Below, in pieces: positions 1-7,799 of a stretch of DNA of 12,642 nucleotides. Both the position numbers and the translations under genes were made by a program. The DNA comes from Pseudomonadota bacterium (GTDB lineage Bacteria > Pseudomonadota > Gammaproteobacteria > Burkholderiales > Burkholderiaceae_D), in NCBI GenBank assembly GCA_023420795.1, contig JAEZVM010000018.1, forward strand, positions 1 to 12,642, given 5' to 3'. Position 1 is the stretch's first letter; the number at the start of each line of letters is the position of its first letter. The notes beneath the pieces are model-generated. The model ran no database searches. It saw only the letters and a program-made list of their open reading frames with translations, and was not told the origin of the DNA.

Positions 1-207
1 CTGCTGCGCGAGGAAATCTATGAGTACTACGCACATTTCCGCATCACGCGCGACCTGCTGGAGCTGCGCAATCTGGTCGATGTCGCGTCGATGATCGTCG
101 ATAGCGCGCTGTCGCGGCGCGAGAGCCGCGGTCTGCACTTCAGTCAGGATTATCCGGAGACGCTGCCAAAGGCCCTTCCTACCGTCTTGTCTCCATCGAA
201 GCGCTGA
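1..207 (+). CDS. nadB: L-aspartate oxidase, C-terminal end (partial)
   Basis: Frame 1 is open from the window edge to TGA at 205-207 and gives 68 residues; the start lies outside the window. NadB is a flavoprotein that oxidises L-aspartate to iminoaspartate, the first step of de novo NAD synthesis. The visible part is the C-terminal helical region. It contains the run ESRGLHFSQDYPE, which matches the conserved ESRG-H-DYP ending of the succinate dehydrogenase/L-aspartate oxidase flavoprotein family. The FAD-binding part cannot be checked. The identification is strengthened by nadC and nadA, the next two enzymes of the pathway, lying within 4 kb on the opposite strand. A hairpin follows the stop, so the gene probably ends its transcription unit here. 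Confidence 0.85.
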   Translation: MLREEIYEYYAHFRITRDLLELRNLVDVASMIVDSALSRRESRGLHFSQDYPETLPKALPTVLSPSKR

Positions 208-220
208 CGATCGCATTCCA

Positions 221-249
221 CCGGAGCACGACCGGCGTGCTCCGGTTCA
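221..249 (+). terminator. Possible terminator hairpin after nadB
   Basis: A perfect 9-bp stem, CCGGAGCAC (221-229) with GTGCTCCGG (237-245), closes a 7-nt loop 14 nt after the nadB stop. The stem is GC-rich, but only a poor T-stretch (TTCAT) follows, so intrinsic termination would be weak or would need help. Its position between nadB and an unrelated gene fits a transcription boundary. Confidence 0.5.
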
Positions 250-279
250 TCTGCATCCCATAGGCTACTAAAGCAGTCG

Positions 280-302
280 GCAATTTATTGCAAAAAAGCA
301 AT
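280..302. promoter_or_regulatory. Three alternating GCAAT half-sites upstream of the EAL-HDOD gene
   Basis: The 5-mer GCAAT occurs at 280-284, as its complement ATTGC at 287-291, and again as GCAAT at 298-302. The first two form a palindrome with a 2-nt spacer. The last two form a palindrome around a run of six A. The array sits 50-70 bp upstream of the ATG at 351, and a weak -10-like TATGTT lies just after it at 304-309. It could be an operator overlapping the promoter. No regulator can be named, and the site does not match the FNR consensus beyond the outer TTG...CAA of 288-301. Confidence 0.35.
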
Positions 303-317
303 ATATGTTAAAGTGCA

Positions 318-336
318 GTAACCAAAAGACGGTTAC
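318..336. repeat. 6-bp inverted repeat in the EAL-HDOD leader
   Basis: GTAACC (318-323) and GGTTAC (331-336) are perfect inverted repeats with a 7-nt spacer, ending 14 nt before the start codon. In RNA they would form a small hairpin next to the initiation region. In DNA they could be a repressor site. No purine-rich ribosome site lies between the repeat and the ATG. Confidence 0.3.
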
Positions 337-350
337 CCAGAATTACACTA

Positions 351-1613
351 ATGACTGCTCGTGATTCCATCACTGCTCAGACTAGGGATTTTTTTCTTGC
401 CCGTCAGCCGATTCTAAATCGCGGACAAGGCCTGGTTGCATACGAGCTCCTGTTCCGCCGTGCAGAGACCGGTAACGCCGGCGTAATCGACGACTTGGCC
501 GCAACGGCATCGGTGATAGAACACGCCAGCGCGCTCGGCATGGCCAACGTCATCGGCGACGCGCTCGGCTTCGTCAATATCGACAGCGCGGTGCTGATGA
601 GCGAGGTGATTCAGTTCCTGCCGTATGACAAGGTCGTTCTCGAAATCCTTGAAACCGTCAGGGCGACAGATGCCGTGTTCGCGCGGGTCGAGGAACTGAA
701 AAAGATGGGATATACCTTCGCGCTCGACGATGTGGTTGCCTATTCCGAGGATATCCAGAAGCTCCTGCCGTTGGTCGATATCATCAAGCTCGACATCGCC
801 GCCCTGCAGCCCGCCACGCTATCGCAGCTTAGTGTCCGCTTCAAATCCGCCGGCAAGAAACTGCTGGCCGAGAAAGTCGAAACTCACGACGAGTATCAGC
901 GCTGTCTGGAACTCGGGTTCGACTACTTCCAGGGCTACTATTTCGCACGCCCCGCCATCCTGAGCGGGAAGAAGCTGTCTCCGTCGCAGGTCGTGCTGGT
1001 GCAACTGATGGGGCAGGTCAATTCCGGCGCCGAAAACACGGACATAGAACGCACGATCAAGCAGGATGCATCGCTCGGCCTGGCCTTGCTGCGCATGGTG
1101 AATTCGCCTGCACTCGGCATGGGCCACCGCATTACCTCGCTCGGACAAGCGCTGATGGTGCTCGGGCGACGTCAGTTGCAACGCTGGTTGCAGATTCTCT
1201 TGTATGCGGAACCGAATCAGCCTGCCGGCAGCCGATCGCCGCTGCTGGTAATGGCGAGCACGCGCGGCAAGCTGCTGGAGCTGATGGCGAACCGGATCAA
1301 ACCAGGCAATCGCGACATGGCGGACACCGCTTTTACGGTCGGCATCATGTCGCTGGTGGATGCGCTGTTCGCATCGCCGATGGAAAAAATACTTGCGCAA
1401 ATTCCGGTCGCCGATGCGGTCGAAAGTGCATTGCTTTCCCGCTCAGGCATCTACGGAGAAATGCTCAGGCTCGCCGAGTACCTGGAAACCAGTCAAAGAC
1501 AGGCGGCTTTGCTGGGGCCGGCGCTGCAAGCCATGCAACTGGCCGTCGAAGATCTGCACGAGATGCAGCTGGCGGCCTATGAATGGAGCGCACAGGTGTC
1601 GCTCCATTCATAG
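351..1613 (+). CDS. EAL-HDOD signalling protein (YuxH/CdgJ type)
   Basis: A 420-aa two-domain protein with no signal peptide or membrane segment, so it should be cytoplasmic. Residues 15-205 form an EAL phosphodiesterase-like domain and residues ~206-400 an HDOD domain. Most EAL metal and ligand positions are still recognisable: E32 (YELLFR), N76, E98 (LEILET), D126-D127, K146, E174 (AEKVET) and Q194 (FQGYYFARP). Loop 6 after DD is VVAYSED instead of the FGTGYSS of active enzymes. In this family that usually means no cyclic-di-GMP hydrolysis and a role as binder or scaffold. HDOD is a non-catalytic HD relative found in signalling proteins; residues 245-272, with the motif MVNSPALG, are typical. 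The ATG at 351 is the only sensible start, since the domain begins at residue 15, but it has no clear Shine-Dalgarno sequence. Enzyme activity cannot be settled from sequence alone. Confidence 0.9.
   Translation: MTARDSITAQTRDFFLARQPILNRGQGLVAYELLFRRAETGNAGVIDDLAATASVIEHASALGMANVIGDALGFVNIDSAVLMSEVIQFLPYDKVVLEILETVRATDAVFARVEELKKMGYTFALDDVVAYSEDIQKLLPLVDIIKLDIAALQPATLSQLSVRFKSAGKKLLAEKVETHDEYQRCLELGFDYFQGYYFARPAILSGKKLSPSQVVLVQLMGQVNSGAENTDIERTIKQDASLGLALLRMVNSPALGMGHRITSLGQALMVLGRRQLQRWLQILLYAEPNQPAGSRSPLLVMASTRGKLLELMANRIKPGNRDMADTAFTVGIMSLVDALFASPMEKILAQIPVADAVESALLSRSGIYGEMLRLAEYLETSQRQAALLGPALQAMQLAVEDLHEMQLAAYEWSAQVSLHS
1577..1613. repeat. 14-bp perfect inverted repeat over the EAL-HDOD stop codon
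   Basis: CTATGAATGGAGCG (1577-1590) and its exact complement (1600-1613) flank a 9-nt loop. The right arm ends with the TAG stop of the EAL-HDOD gene, and both arms are coding. The nadC stop, on the other strand, is 15 bp further on. The hairpin would form in both transcripts and so could mark or protect both 3' ends. Neither side has a T-tract, so it is not a standard intrinsic terminator. Confidence 0.7.
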
Positions 1614-1628
1614 CGAGCGACGACCTGC

Positions 1629-2495
1629 TTAACCGATGACGCGCAGCGAATAATCGGTTGCGCGCACGTCCTTCGTCAGGCTGCCGATCGAAATCCGGTC
1701 CACGCCGGTTTCTGCAATAGACCGTACCGATGACATGTTCACGCCGCCGGATGCTTCCAGCACCGCCCGTCCATTAGTCAGCTTCACCGCCTCGCGCATC
1801 ATCTCCAGCGAGAAGTTATCGAGCAGCACGGAGGTCGCACCTGCGCCCAGCGCCTGTTCGAGTTCGTCCAGATTCTCGACTTCAATCTGGATCGGCACGC
1901 CCGCATTCAATGCATGGGCCGCGCGCATTGCAGCAGTGATGCCGCCAGCGGCCGCAATATGGTTTTCCTTGATCAGGATGCCGTCATAGAGCGCGAGGCG
2001 CTGGTTCTTGCCGCCACCAACGCGCACCGCGTATTTCTGCGCGAGCCGCATGCCTGGCAGGGTCTTGCGGGTATCGAGGATCGATGCGCGCGTGCCCTGG
2101 ACGACATCTACATACTGCCGCGTTGCGGTCGCCACGCCGGACAGCAACTGCAGGAAATTCAAGGCAGTGCGCTCCCCGGTCAACAGCGCGCGCGCCGGCG
2201 CCTCGATCGCGCACACTTCGCTGTCGGCCCGCATCATCGCGCCTTCGGCATAGTGCCATTCGATGCGAATGCGCGCATCGAGCTGCTTCATCACGGCTTC
2301 GAACCAGGGAGCGCCGCATAGTACCGCGTTCTCGCGCACGATCACATGCGCCTTGACCCATTCATTCTCCCGCACCAGCCTGCCGGTCACATCGCCTGTG
2401 CCAACGTCCTCCGACAGTGCCGCCTGTATGTTGGCTTCAAATGCTTCGACCAGCGCCGCGTCAAACGGCGCAAACGGGTTCTTCAGTGTGCTCAT
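1629..2495 (-). CDS. nadC: Nicotinate-nucleotide pyrophosphorylase (quinolinate phosphoribosyltransferase)
   Basis: A 288-aa protein, normal for the family. It converts quinolinate and PRPP to nicotinate mononucleotide, CO2 and pyrophosphate. Family signatures appear in order: TGERTALNFLQ (R109), LDTRKTLPG (R143, K144), KYAVRVGGG (K154, R158), LIKENH (K176), QIEVENLDE, LLDNF, LEASGG and ISIGSLTK (K275), covering the quinolinate pocket and the phosphate-binding end of the barrel. At residues 165-166 the sequence is Gln-Arg, where E. coli NadC has His-Arg. The ATG overlaps the nadA stop in an ATGA, so translation is probably coupled; an AGGA lies 11 nt upstream inside nadA. The gene converges with the EAL-HDOD gene, leaving 15 bp between stops. 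Confidence 0.97.
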   Translation of the reverse strand: MSTLKNPFAPFDAALVEAFEANIQAALSEDVGTGDVTGRLVRENEWVKAHVIVRENAVLCGAPWFEAVMKQLDARIRIEWHYAEGAMMRADSEVCAIEAPARALLTGERTALNFLQLLSGVATATRQYVDVVQGTRASILDTRKTLPGMRLAQKYAVRVGGGKNQRLALYDGILIKENHIAAAGGITAAMRAAHALNAGVPIQIEVENLDELEQALGAGATSVLLDNFSLEMMREAVKLTNGRAVLEASGGVNMSSVRSIAETGVDRISIGSLTKDVRATDYSLRVIG

Positions 2496-3631
2496 GCGGG
2501 TCCGATTCCTGCAAACAGTTTTTGTTCTTTCGCCAGGTCACTACCCGGGCGCACATTGGCTTTCTGTTGCGCGGCGAATGCCAGCATCCGGTCGATGCAG
2601 ACCCAAGCCTTGCGTCCGATCTCCGGATCGACAAGAATTTCGTTCTTGCCGGATTCCAGCACGTCAGCCAGGTTCTGCAGACCGTTCATCGCCATCCACG
2701 GGCAGTGCGCGCAGCTCTTGCAGGTTGCGCTGTTGCCGGCGGTCGGTGCGTCGATGAAGCGCTTGCCGGGCGCGGCCAAGCGCATCTTGTGCAGGATGCC
2801 GTTGTCGGTGGCGACGATGAATTCGGTCGCATCCAGCGATTTCGCCGCCGCGATCAGCTGTGAGGTAGAACCGACCACATCGGCCTGCGCGACCACCGCT
2901 TCCGGCGACTCGGGATGCACCAGCACCTTGGCCTGCGGATGCTCCTTCCTTAACAACTCCAGTTCGATGCCCTTGAACTCGTCATGCACCAGGCAGGAGC
3001 CCTGCCACAGCAGCATGTCGGCACCGGTCTTCTTCTGGATGTAGCTGCCGAGGTGCTTGTCCGGCGCCCAGAGAATCTTCTTGCCCTGCGCATGCAGGTG
3101 TTCGACGATCTGCAGGCCGATCGACGAGGTCACCATCCAGTCAGCGCGGGCCTTCACCGCCGCGCTGGTATTGGCGTAAACCACCACCGTGCGATCCGGA
3201 TGCGCGTCGCAGAAGGCAGCGAATTCATCCGCCGGGCAGCCAAGGTCGAGCGAGCAGGTCGCATCCAGATCGGGTATCAGGATCGTTTTTTCCGGGCTGA
3301 GGATTTTTGCGGTCTCGCCCATGAACTTCACGCCGGCCACCACCAGCGTTTTGGCTGGATGGTCGCGACCGAAGCGCGCCATTTCGAGCGAGTCGGACAC
3401 GCAGCCGCCGGTTTCCTCCGCCAGATCCTGCAGATCGGCGTCCACGTAATAATGCGCAACCAGCACCGCCTGCTTTTCCTTTAGCAGGTGCTTGATGCGA
3501 TCCTTCAATGCCGCTTTCTCTGCCGGGGACGGCGCGGCCGGAACACGGGCCCACGCATTGGCAGTGCAACTGGTGCCCGCATCCATTTGCGGGCGTTCAA
3601 ATTCGATGGTCTTGATGGATTGAGTCTGCAT
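2492..3631 (-). CDS. nadA: Quinolinate synthase
   Basis: Chosen as 379 aa from the ATG at 3631. NadA condenses iminoaspartate with dihydroxyacetone phosphate to quinolinate using a [4Fe-4S] cluster. The three cluster cysteines are present: C126 (DATCSLDLGC), C213 (WQGSCLVHDEF) and C310 (CKSCAHCPWMAM). All three sit 13 residues after the E. coli positions 113, 200 and 297. C304 and C307, the extra cysteines near the third ligand, are also kept. Other signatures are AHYYVDADLQ, GVKFMGETAKIL, TSSIG, APDKHLGSYI, HPESPE and TDNGILHKM. The frame stays open upstream to a TTG at 3718, but the ATG gives the N-terminus expected for Burkholderiales (MQTQSIK). The Shine-Dalgarno is poor at both. nadC follows with a 4-nt overlap. 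Confidence 0.96.
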   Translation of the reverse strand: MQTQSIKTIEFERPQMDAGTSCTANAWARVPAAPSPAEKAALKDRIKHLLKEKQAVLVAHYYVDADLQDLAEETGGCVSDSLEMARFGRDHPAKTLVVAGVKFMGETAKILSPEKTILIPDLDATCSLDLGCPADEFAAFCDAHPDRTVVVYANTSAAVKARADWMVTSSIGLQIVEHLHAQGKKILWAPDKHLGSYIQKKTGADMLLWQGSCLVHDEFKGIELELLRKEHPQAKVLVHPESPEAVVAQADVVGSTSQLIAAAKSLDATEFIVATDNGILHKMRLAAPGKRFIDAPTAGNSATCKSCAHCPWMAMNGLQNLADVLESGKNEILVDPEIGRKAWVCIDRMLAFAAQQKANVRPGSDLAKEQKLFAGIGPA

Positions 3632-3857
3632 GATCTGGAAACCGTCTGTCGCTGGAATACGGCCAAAAGAAGAGTATGCCCGATAACGGCGAACTGAGGG
3701 CCGGAGCCCGATTTTCAAGCGGATTGTCGGTATAAACAGAGGTTTTTAAGCGCGTTCTGCAACTGTGGTGACGGACTACTGTAAAAAAGCAGCATTATTG
3801 TTTTTTAATCAATCACTTTGGATATTTACGCGAATTCAAATAGATAGCATACTGAAT

Positions 3858-3871
3858 TTGATAACAATCAA
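3858..3871. promoter_or_regulatory. Perfect FNR/ANR box
   Basis: The 14-mer TTGATAACAATCAA matches the FNR/ANR consensus TTGAT-N4-ATCAA at all ten defined positions. Its centre (3864.5) is 28-29 bp before the -10 element at 3893-3898. If transcription starts near 3905-3906, the box is centred at about -41.5, the standard place for class II activation by FNR. There is no -35 hexamer at the usual distance, which also fits an activator-dependent promoter. FNR-family proteins activate in low oxygen. That the box is used here is an inference. Confidence 0.75.
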
Positions 3872-3892
3872 TAATTATACGGCTCGCTCCAC

Positions 3893-3898
3893 TATAAA
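3893..3898 (+). promoter_or_regulatory. -10 element of the FNR-type promoter
   Basis: TATAAA (TATAAAT in context) starts 21 nt after the right half of the FNR box, within a base of the typical class II spacing. It predicts a transcript starting near 3905 with a leader of about 91 nt ahead of the ATG at 3997. Confidence 0.6.
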
Positions 3899-3947
3899 TA
3901 GCACTTCGTTTAGTGCCACAAAGCAATAAACTGGGCGAATCATAGTA

Positions 3948-3970
3948 TTCATCGTTACCCATACGATGAA
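3948..3970 (+). promoter_or_regulatory. Hairpin in the 5' leader of the unknown gene
   Basis: TTCATCGT (3948-3955) and ACGATGAA (3963-3970) form a perfect 8-bp stem with a 7-nt loop. It ends 11 nt before the ribosome site and would be in the leader of the predicted transcript. It could stabilise the mRNA, keep the ribosome site open, or be a DNA-level operator. It matches no riboswitch class I know. Confidence 0.5.
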
Positions 3971-3996
3971 ATTACCAATAAAGAGGAGACAACTCT

Positions 3997-4518
3997 ATGG
4001 CAAGCACCGTTTTCGACAAAACCGAGAAGGGTCGCGAAGAAATTTCGACGCGCAAGTACCAGTTGCCGCCGCGATTGCGGACCCTGCTGGTCATGATTGA
4101 TGGTAAACAGGACGCGGAAGACCTTCTGCAAAAGGTCGGCAGCCTGGGAATCGGCGAGGAAAATATTACGGAGCTGCTGGATAACGGCTTCATAAAAGCT
4201 ATGCCAGCTTCCGCGCCAATCGAGGCCGTTGCTCCAGTAGCACAGGCTTCCGTGGTCACTTCGGAGCCGCCCGCCGGGAACCCCGCAGCGTCCAACAACG
4301 CCAGCCAGTTTCAGGCGCTTTACCAGTTCTATACCGAAACCATCAAGAGTGCCATCGGCCTGCGCGGCTATGCCTTGCAGCTGAAGGTCGAGAAGGCCTC
4401 CTCGATCGCGGATTTCCGCGAACTGCGCCAGCCTTATCTGGAAGCGGTATTGAAGGCGAAGGGAAATGAAATGGCGCAGAGCCTGCGCTCGCGGCTGGAC
4501 CAACTGCTCGCCACTTGA
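3997..4518 (+). CDS. Conserved protein of unknown function, 173 aa, likely FNR-regulated
   Basis: I cannot assign a function. The protein resembles proteins I associate only with Burkholderiales, but I cannot name a domain family. Residues 1-68 are charged and helical (KGREEISTRKYQLPPRLR, then LLVMIDGKQDAEDLL), ending in LLDNGFI, a pattern like a small winged-helix or helical-bundle fold. Residues 69-103 are a low-complexity Ala/Pro/Val/Ser linker. Residues 104-173 are again helical, with many Lys, Arg, Glu and Leu. There is no signal peptide or membrane span and no cysteine or other obvious catalytic motif, so a cytoplasmic adaptor or regulator is more likely than an enzyme. The start is firm: AGAGGAG at 3982-3988 is 8 nt before the ATG. 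It is a single-gene unit with its own FNR-type promoter, leader hairpin and terminator. Confidence 0.85.
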   Translation: MASTVFDKTEKGREEISTRKYQLPPRLRTLLVMIDGKQDAEDLLQKVGSLGIGEENITELLDNGFIKAMPASAPIEAVAPVAQASVVTSEPPAGNPAASNNASQFQALYQFYTETIKSAIGLRGYALQLKVEKASSIADFRELRQPYLEAVLKAKGNEMAQSLRSRLDQLLAT

Positions 4519-4543
4519 GACATCCTGGGCCGGTACCGAAATA

Positions 4544-4582
4544 AAAGAACGCGGCGAGGAAAATTCCCCGCCGCGTTTTTTC
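4544..4582. terminator. Strong, probably bidirectional terminator
   Basis: AACGCGGCG (4548-4556) pairs perfectly with CGCCGCGTT (4569-4577). Inside, GGAA and TTCC add four pairs after one A-C mismatch, and a run of six T (4576-4581) completes a rho-independent terminator for the plus-strand unknown gene. Read the other way the stem is followed by TTCTTTTAT, so it should also stop ybiT transcripts. The ybiT stop codon begins at the next base after the T-run's final C. Confidence 0.9.
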
Positions 4583-6181
<1,599 letters not shown>

Positions 6182-6190
6182 TGGGTAAAA

Positions 6191-6195
6191 CCTCT
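6191..6195 (-). promoter_or_regulatory. Ribosome binding site fixing the ybiT GTG start
   Basis: On the minus strand AGAGG lies 9 nt before the GTG at 6181. No ATG occurs near the expected N-terminus, so this site decides the start. A GATAAAAT stretch at about 6221-6228 (minus strand) is a possible -10 for a separate ybiT promoter, without a good -35. Confidence 0.65.
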
Positions 6196-6250
6196 TGCGG
6201 AATGAATACGAAAACCCGCCATTTTATCACTCTGCAGCACGCAGAAACCG

Positions 6251-6883
6251 TCAGACTGCCGCACGCAGGAGATTGCGTCGCGCCGTCATGAACGCCTCGG
6301 CCGAGCGCCGGAGATCGACTTCCTCAATCCGCGGTTTGTACAACTGGCCACCGATGCCGAAGCCGGTCGCCCCTGCTGCGAAGTAGGCGACCATGTTATG
6401 CGGATGGATGCTGCCGACCGGGAACAGCGGCGTATCGACCGGAAGGATCGAACGCATCGCCTTTGTTGCCGCCGGCGAAATCATTTCAGCTGGGAACAGC
6501 TTCAATCCATGCGCTCCCGCCTGCAGCGCGCTGAATGCCTCAGTCGGCGTCGCCACTCCCGGCAAGGCGATCAGGCCGTGTTCCGCAGCGTGCGATATCA
6601 CATCCGGCGCGCAGTGCGGCGAGACGATCAGGCGTCCGCCCGCCTCCTTTACCGCATCGACATCGGCGACGGTGAGCACGGTTCCAGCGCCGATCAGAGC
6701 GTCCTCCGGCGCGATGCGCAGCAGCGCGTGGATGCACTCGATCGCACCCGGCCGATTGAGCGGCACTTCCAGCATGCGATAGCCGGCGTCAAACAGAATG
6801 CGCCCGACGACCGGCGCCTCGGCCGGTGTCAGCCCGCGCAGAATCGCCACCAGCGGGCAGGGAGAAGGATGAAACAGATCCAT
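6251..6883 (-). CDS. dgoA: 2-dehydro-3-deoxy-6-phosphogalactonate aldolase
   Basis: A 210-aa class I aldolase of the KDPG/KDPGal family. It cleaves 2-keto-3-deoxy-6-phosphogalactonate to pyruvate and glyceraldehyde 3-phosphate, the last step of the pathway. Visible signatures are VAILRGLTP (R16), MLEVPLNRP with the general base E39, LIGAGTVL (64-70), LIVSPH, LPGVATPTEA and the Schiff-base lysine K128 in HGLKLFPAE. The PLN motif after E39 resembles E. coli DgoA (IPLNSP) and favours the galactonate over the gluconate branch. The start at 6883 is chosen over upstream in-frame codons because the sequence then begins just before the barrel, and an AAAGGTG site, overlapping the dgoK stop, lies a few bases upstream. 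Five bases separate it from dgoK. Confidence 0.93.
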   Translation of the reverse strand: MDLFHPSPCPLVAILRGLTPAEAPVVGRILFDAGYRMLEVPLNRPGAIECIHALLRIAPEDALIGAGTVLTVADVDAVKEAGGRLIVSPHCAPDVISHAAEHGLIALPGVATPTEAFSALQAGAHGLKLFPAEMISPAATKAMRSILPVDTPLFPVGSIHPHNMVAYFAAGATGFGIGGQLYKPRIEEVDLRRSAEAFMTARRNLLRAAV

Positions 6884-6888
6884 GGAAT

Positions 6889-7791
6889 TCACCTTTTCAT
6901 GTTGAACAGCGCCCGCAGCGCCGCGACATAGACCTTGTCCGGCTGCCATGCGCAAGCCTGGATACCTGTCAGTTCCAGTGCGCTGAGATATCGTGCTGAC
7001 AACGACGGGCTTCCGATCACCTGTACCGGCGAGCGGATGTCGTCACCCGCCTTCTTCAGGATTTCATGCAGTTCGGTTCCGATCAGCAGACCGGACAGAT
7101 AGGAAGATGTATGTTCGGCCGGCATCCGGTCGGTGACCACCAGCGCGCGGCAGCAGAATGCGGTATGCGTGAATCCGCCGTGGCGCGACGCACGCACGCC
7201 GGCGGCGAAGGCTTCCGGAACGGATCGCTGCTCGCTCATCACACGCGCCAGCGTGCCATGCTGCGACATCAGCGAAAACAGCTCTCCGGTCATGAACGTC
7301 ATCAGTTCGGTGATCCTGCCATTTTCGATCAGCACCCATTTGCTGTGCGTCCCGGGCAGCAGAAACCAGCCATCGACGCTGCTCAGCTCCAGCGCGCCCA
7401 GCACCTGCGTTTCCTCGCCGCGCATCACGTCCGGCAATCCATGCGTATCCACGAACCGGTAGCCGGGAACGATCCGGCAGCGCACGTTCTCAAGCCGCGT
7501 ATCGATCTCCACCAGCGCATCGCCCAGTTCCGATACCGGCGCGTCCACCGACAGATACGGCACTTCCCGCCAGCCGTTGCGGCTGCCGACCATGCCGGAC
7601 ATCACCACATCGGCACGCTCGATCTTCAGCGTCTGCAAGAGTCTCTTGAGCGAACCTTGAAAATCACCATCGACATGAAGAATGCCCGCGTCGTCATCAT
7701 GCTGCGTGGCGAGCGTGCCATGCTCGTTCAGCACATAAGCGCGGCGGTTGCTGGTCCCCCAGTCGATGCCTATGCGTACCGGTTCGTCCAT
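6889..7791 (-). CDS. dgoK: 2-dehydro-3-deoxygalactonokinase
   Basis: A 300-aa sugar-acid kinase, close to the 292 aa of E. coli DgoK. It phosphorylates 2-keto-3-deoxygalactonate at O6 with ATP. Family signatures are IGIDWGTSNRRAY (phosphate-1 loop, residues 7-19), MSGMVGSRNGW (64-74), MRGEETQVLGA (123-133), LPGTHSKWV (145-153), MTGELFSL (167-174), LSGLLIGTE (232-240) and GSPSLSARY (260-268). The frame is open further upstream, but the fold begins at the ATG at 7791, preceded by GAGGGTGG, which overlaps the stop codon of the dehydrogenase gene. The 8-nt spacing there and the 5-nt spacing to dgoA indicate one operon of three genes, with ribosome sites built on the previous stop codons. Confidence 0.95.
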   Translation of the reverse strand: MDEPVRIGIDWGTSNRRAYVLNEHGTLATQHDDDAGILHVDGDFQGSLKRLLQTLKIERADVVMSGMVGSRNGWREVPYLSVDAPVSELGDALVEIDTRLENVRCRIVPGYRFVDTHGLPDVMRGEETQVLGALELSSVDGWFLLPGTHSKWVLIENGRITELMTFMTGELFSLMSQHGTLARVMSEQRSVPEAFAAGVRASRHGGFTHTAFCCRALVVTDRMPAEHTSSYLSGLLIGTELHEILKKAGDDIRSPVQVIGSPSLSARYLSALELTGIQACAWQPDKVYVAALRALFNMKR

Positions 7792-7799
7792 GTCCACCC

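Larger units (their letters stand above)
3632..3996. other. AT-rich divergent intergenic region, nadA / unknown gene
   Basis: This 365-bp gap lies between the divergent nadA and the 173-aa unknown gene and is far richer in A+T than its surroundings. It holds a perfect FNR-type box (3858-3871), a -10 element (3893-3898), a small GCACT/AGTGC inverted repeat (3901-3916), a leader hairpin (3948-3970) and a strong ribosome site (3982-3988). An A6 tract (3783-3788) and a T6 tract (3801-3806) may bend the DNA. I see no convincing sigma-70 promoter for nadA; a TTTATAC-like element on the minus strand near 3730 lacks a good -35. No RNA gene or open frame of note was recognised. Confidence 0.6.

Noticed and set aside
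288..301. An FNR-family site upstream of the EAL-HDOD gene
   Set aside because: Only the outer TTG...CAA fits. The half-sites are TTGCA and AGCAA rather than TTGAT and ATCAA, and no -10 lies at the class II distance.
3632..3718. N-terminal extension of NadA from a TTG at 3718
   Set aside because: The extra 29 residues do not resemble NadA N-termini, and the ATG at 3631 gives the expected MQTQSIK start. The region is more likely leader.
3798..3812. A second FNR-like site, TTGTT...ATCAA, upstream of the perfect box
   Set aside because: The left half deviates and the spacer is 5 instead of 4 nt. In A/T-rich DNA this is weak; at most it is a half-site.
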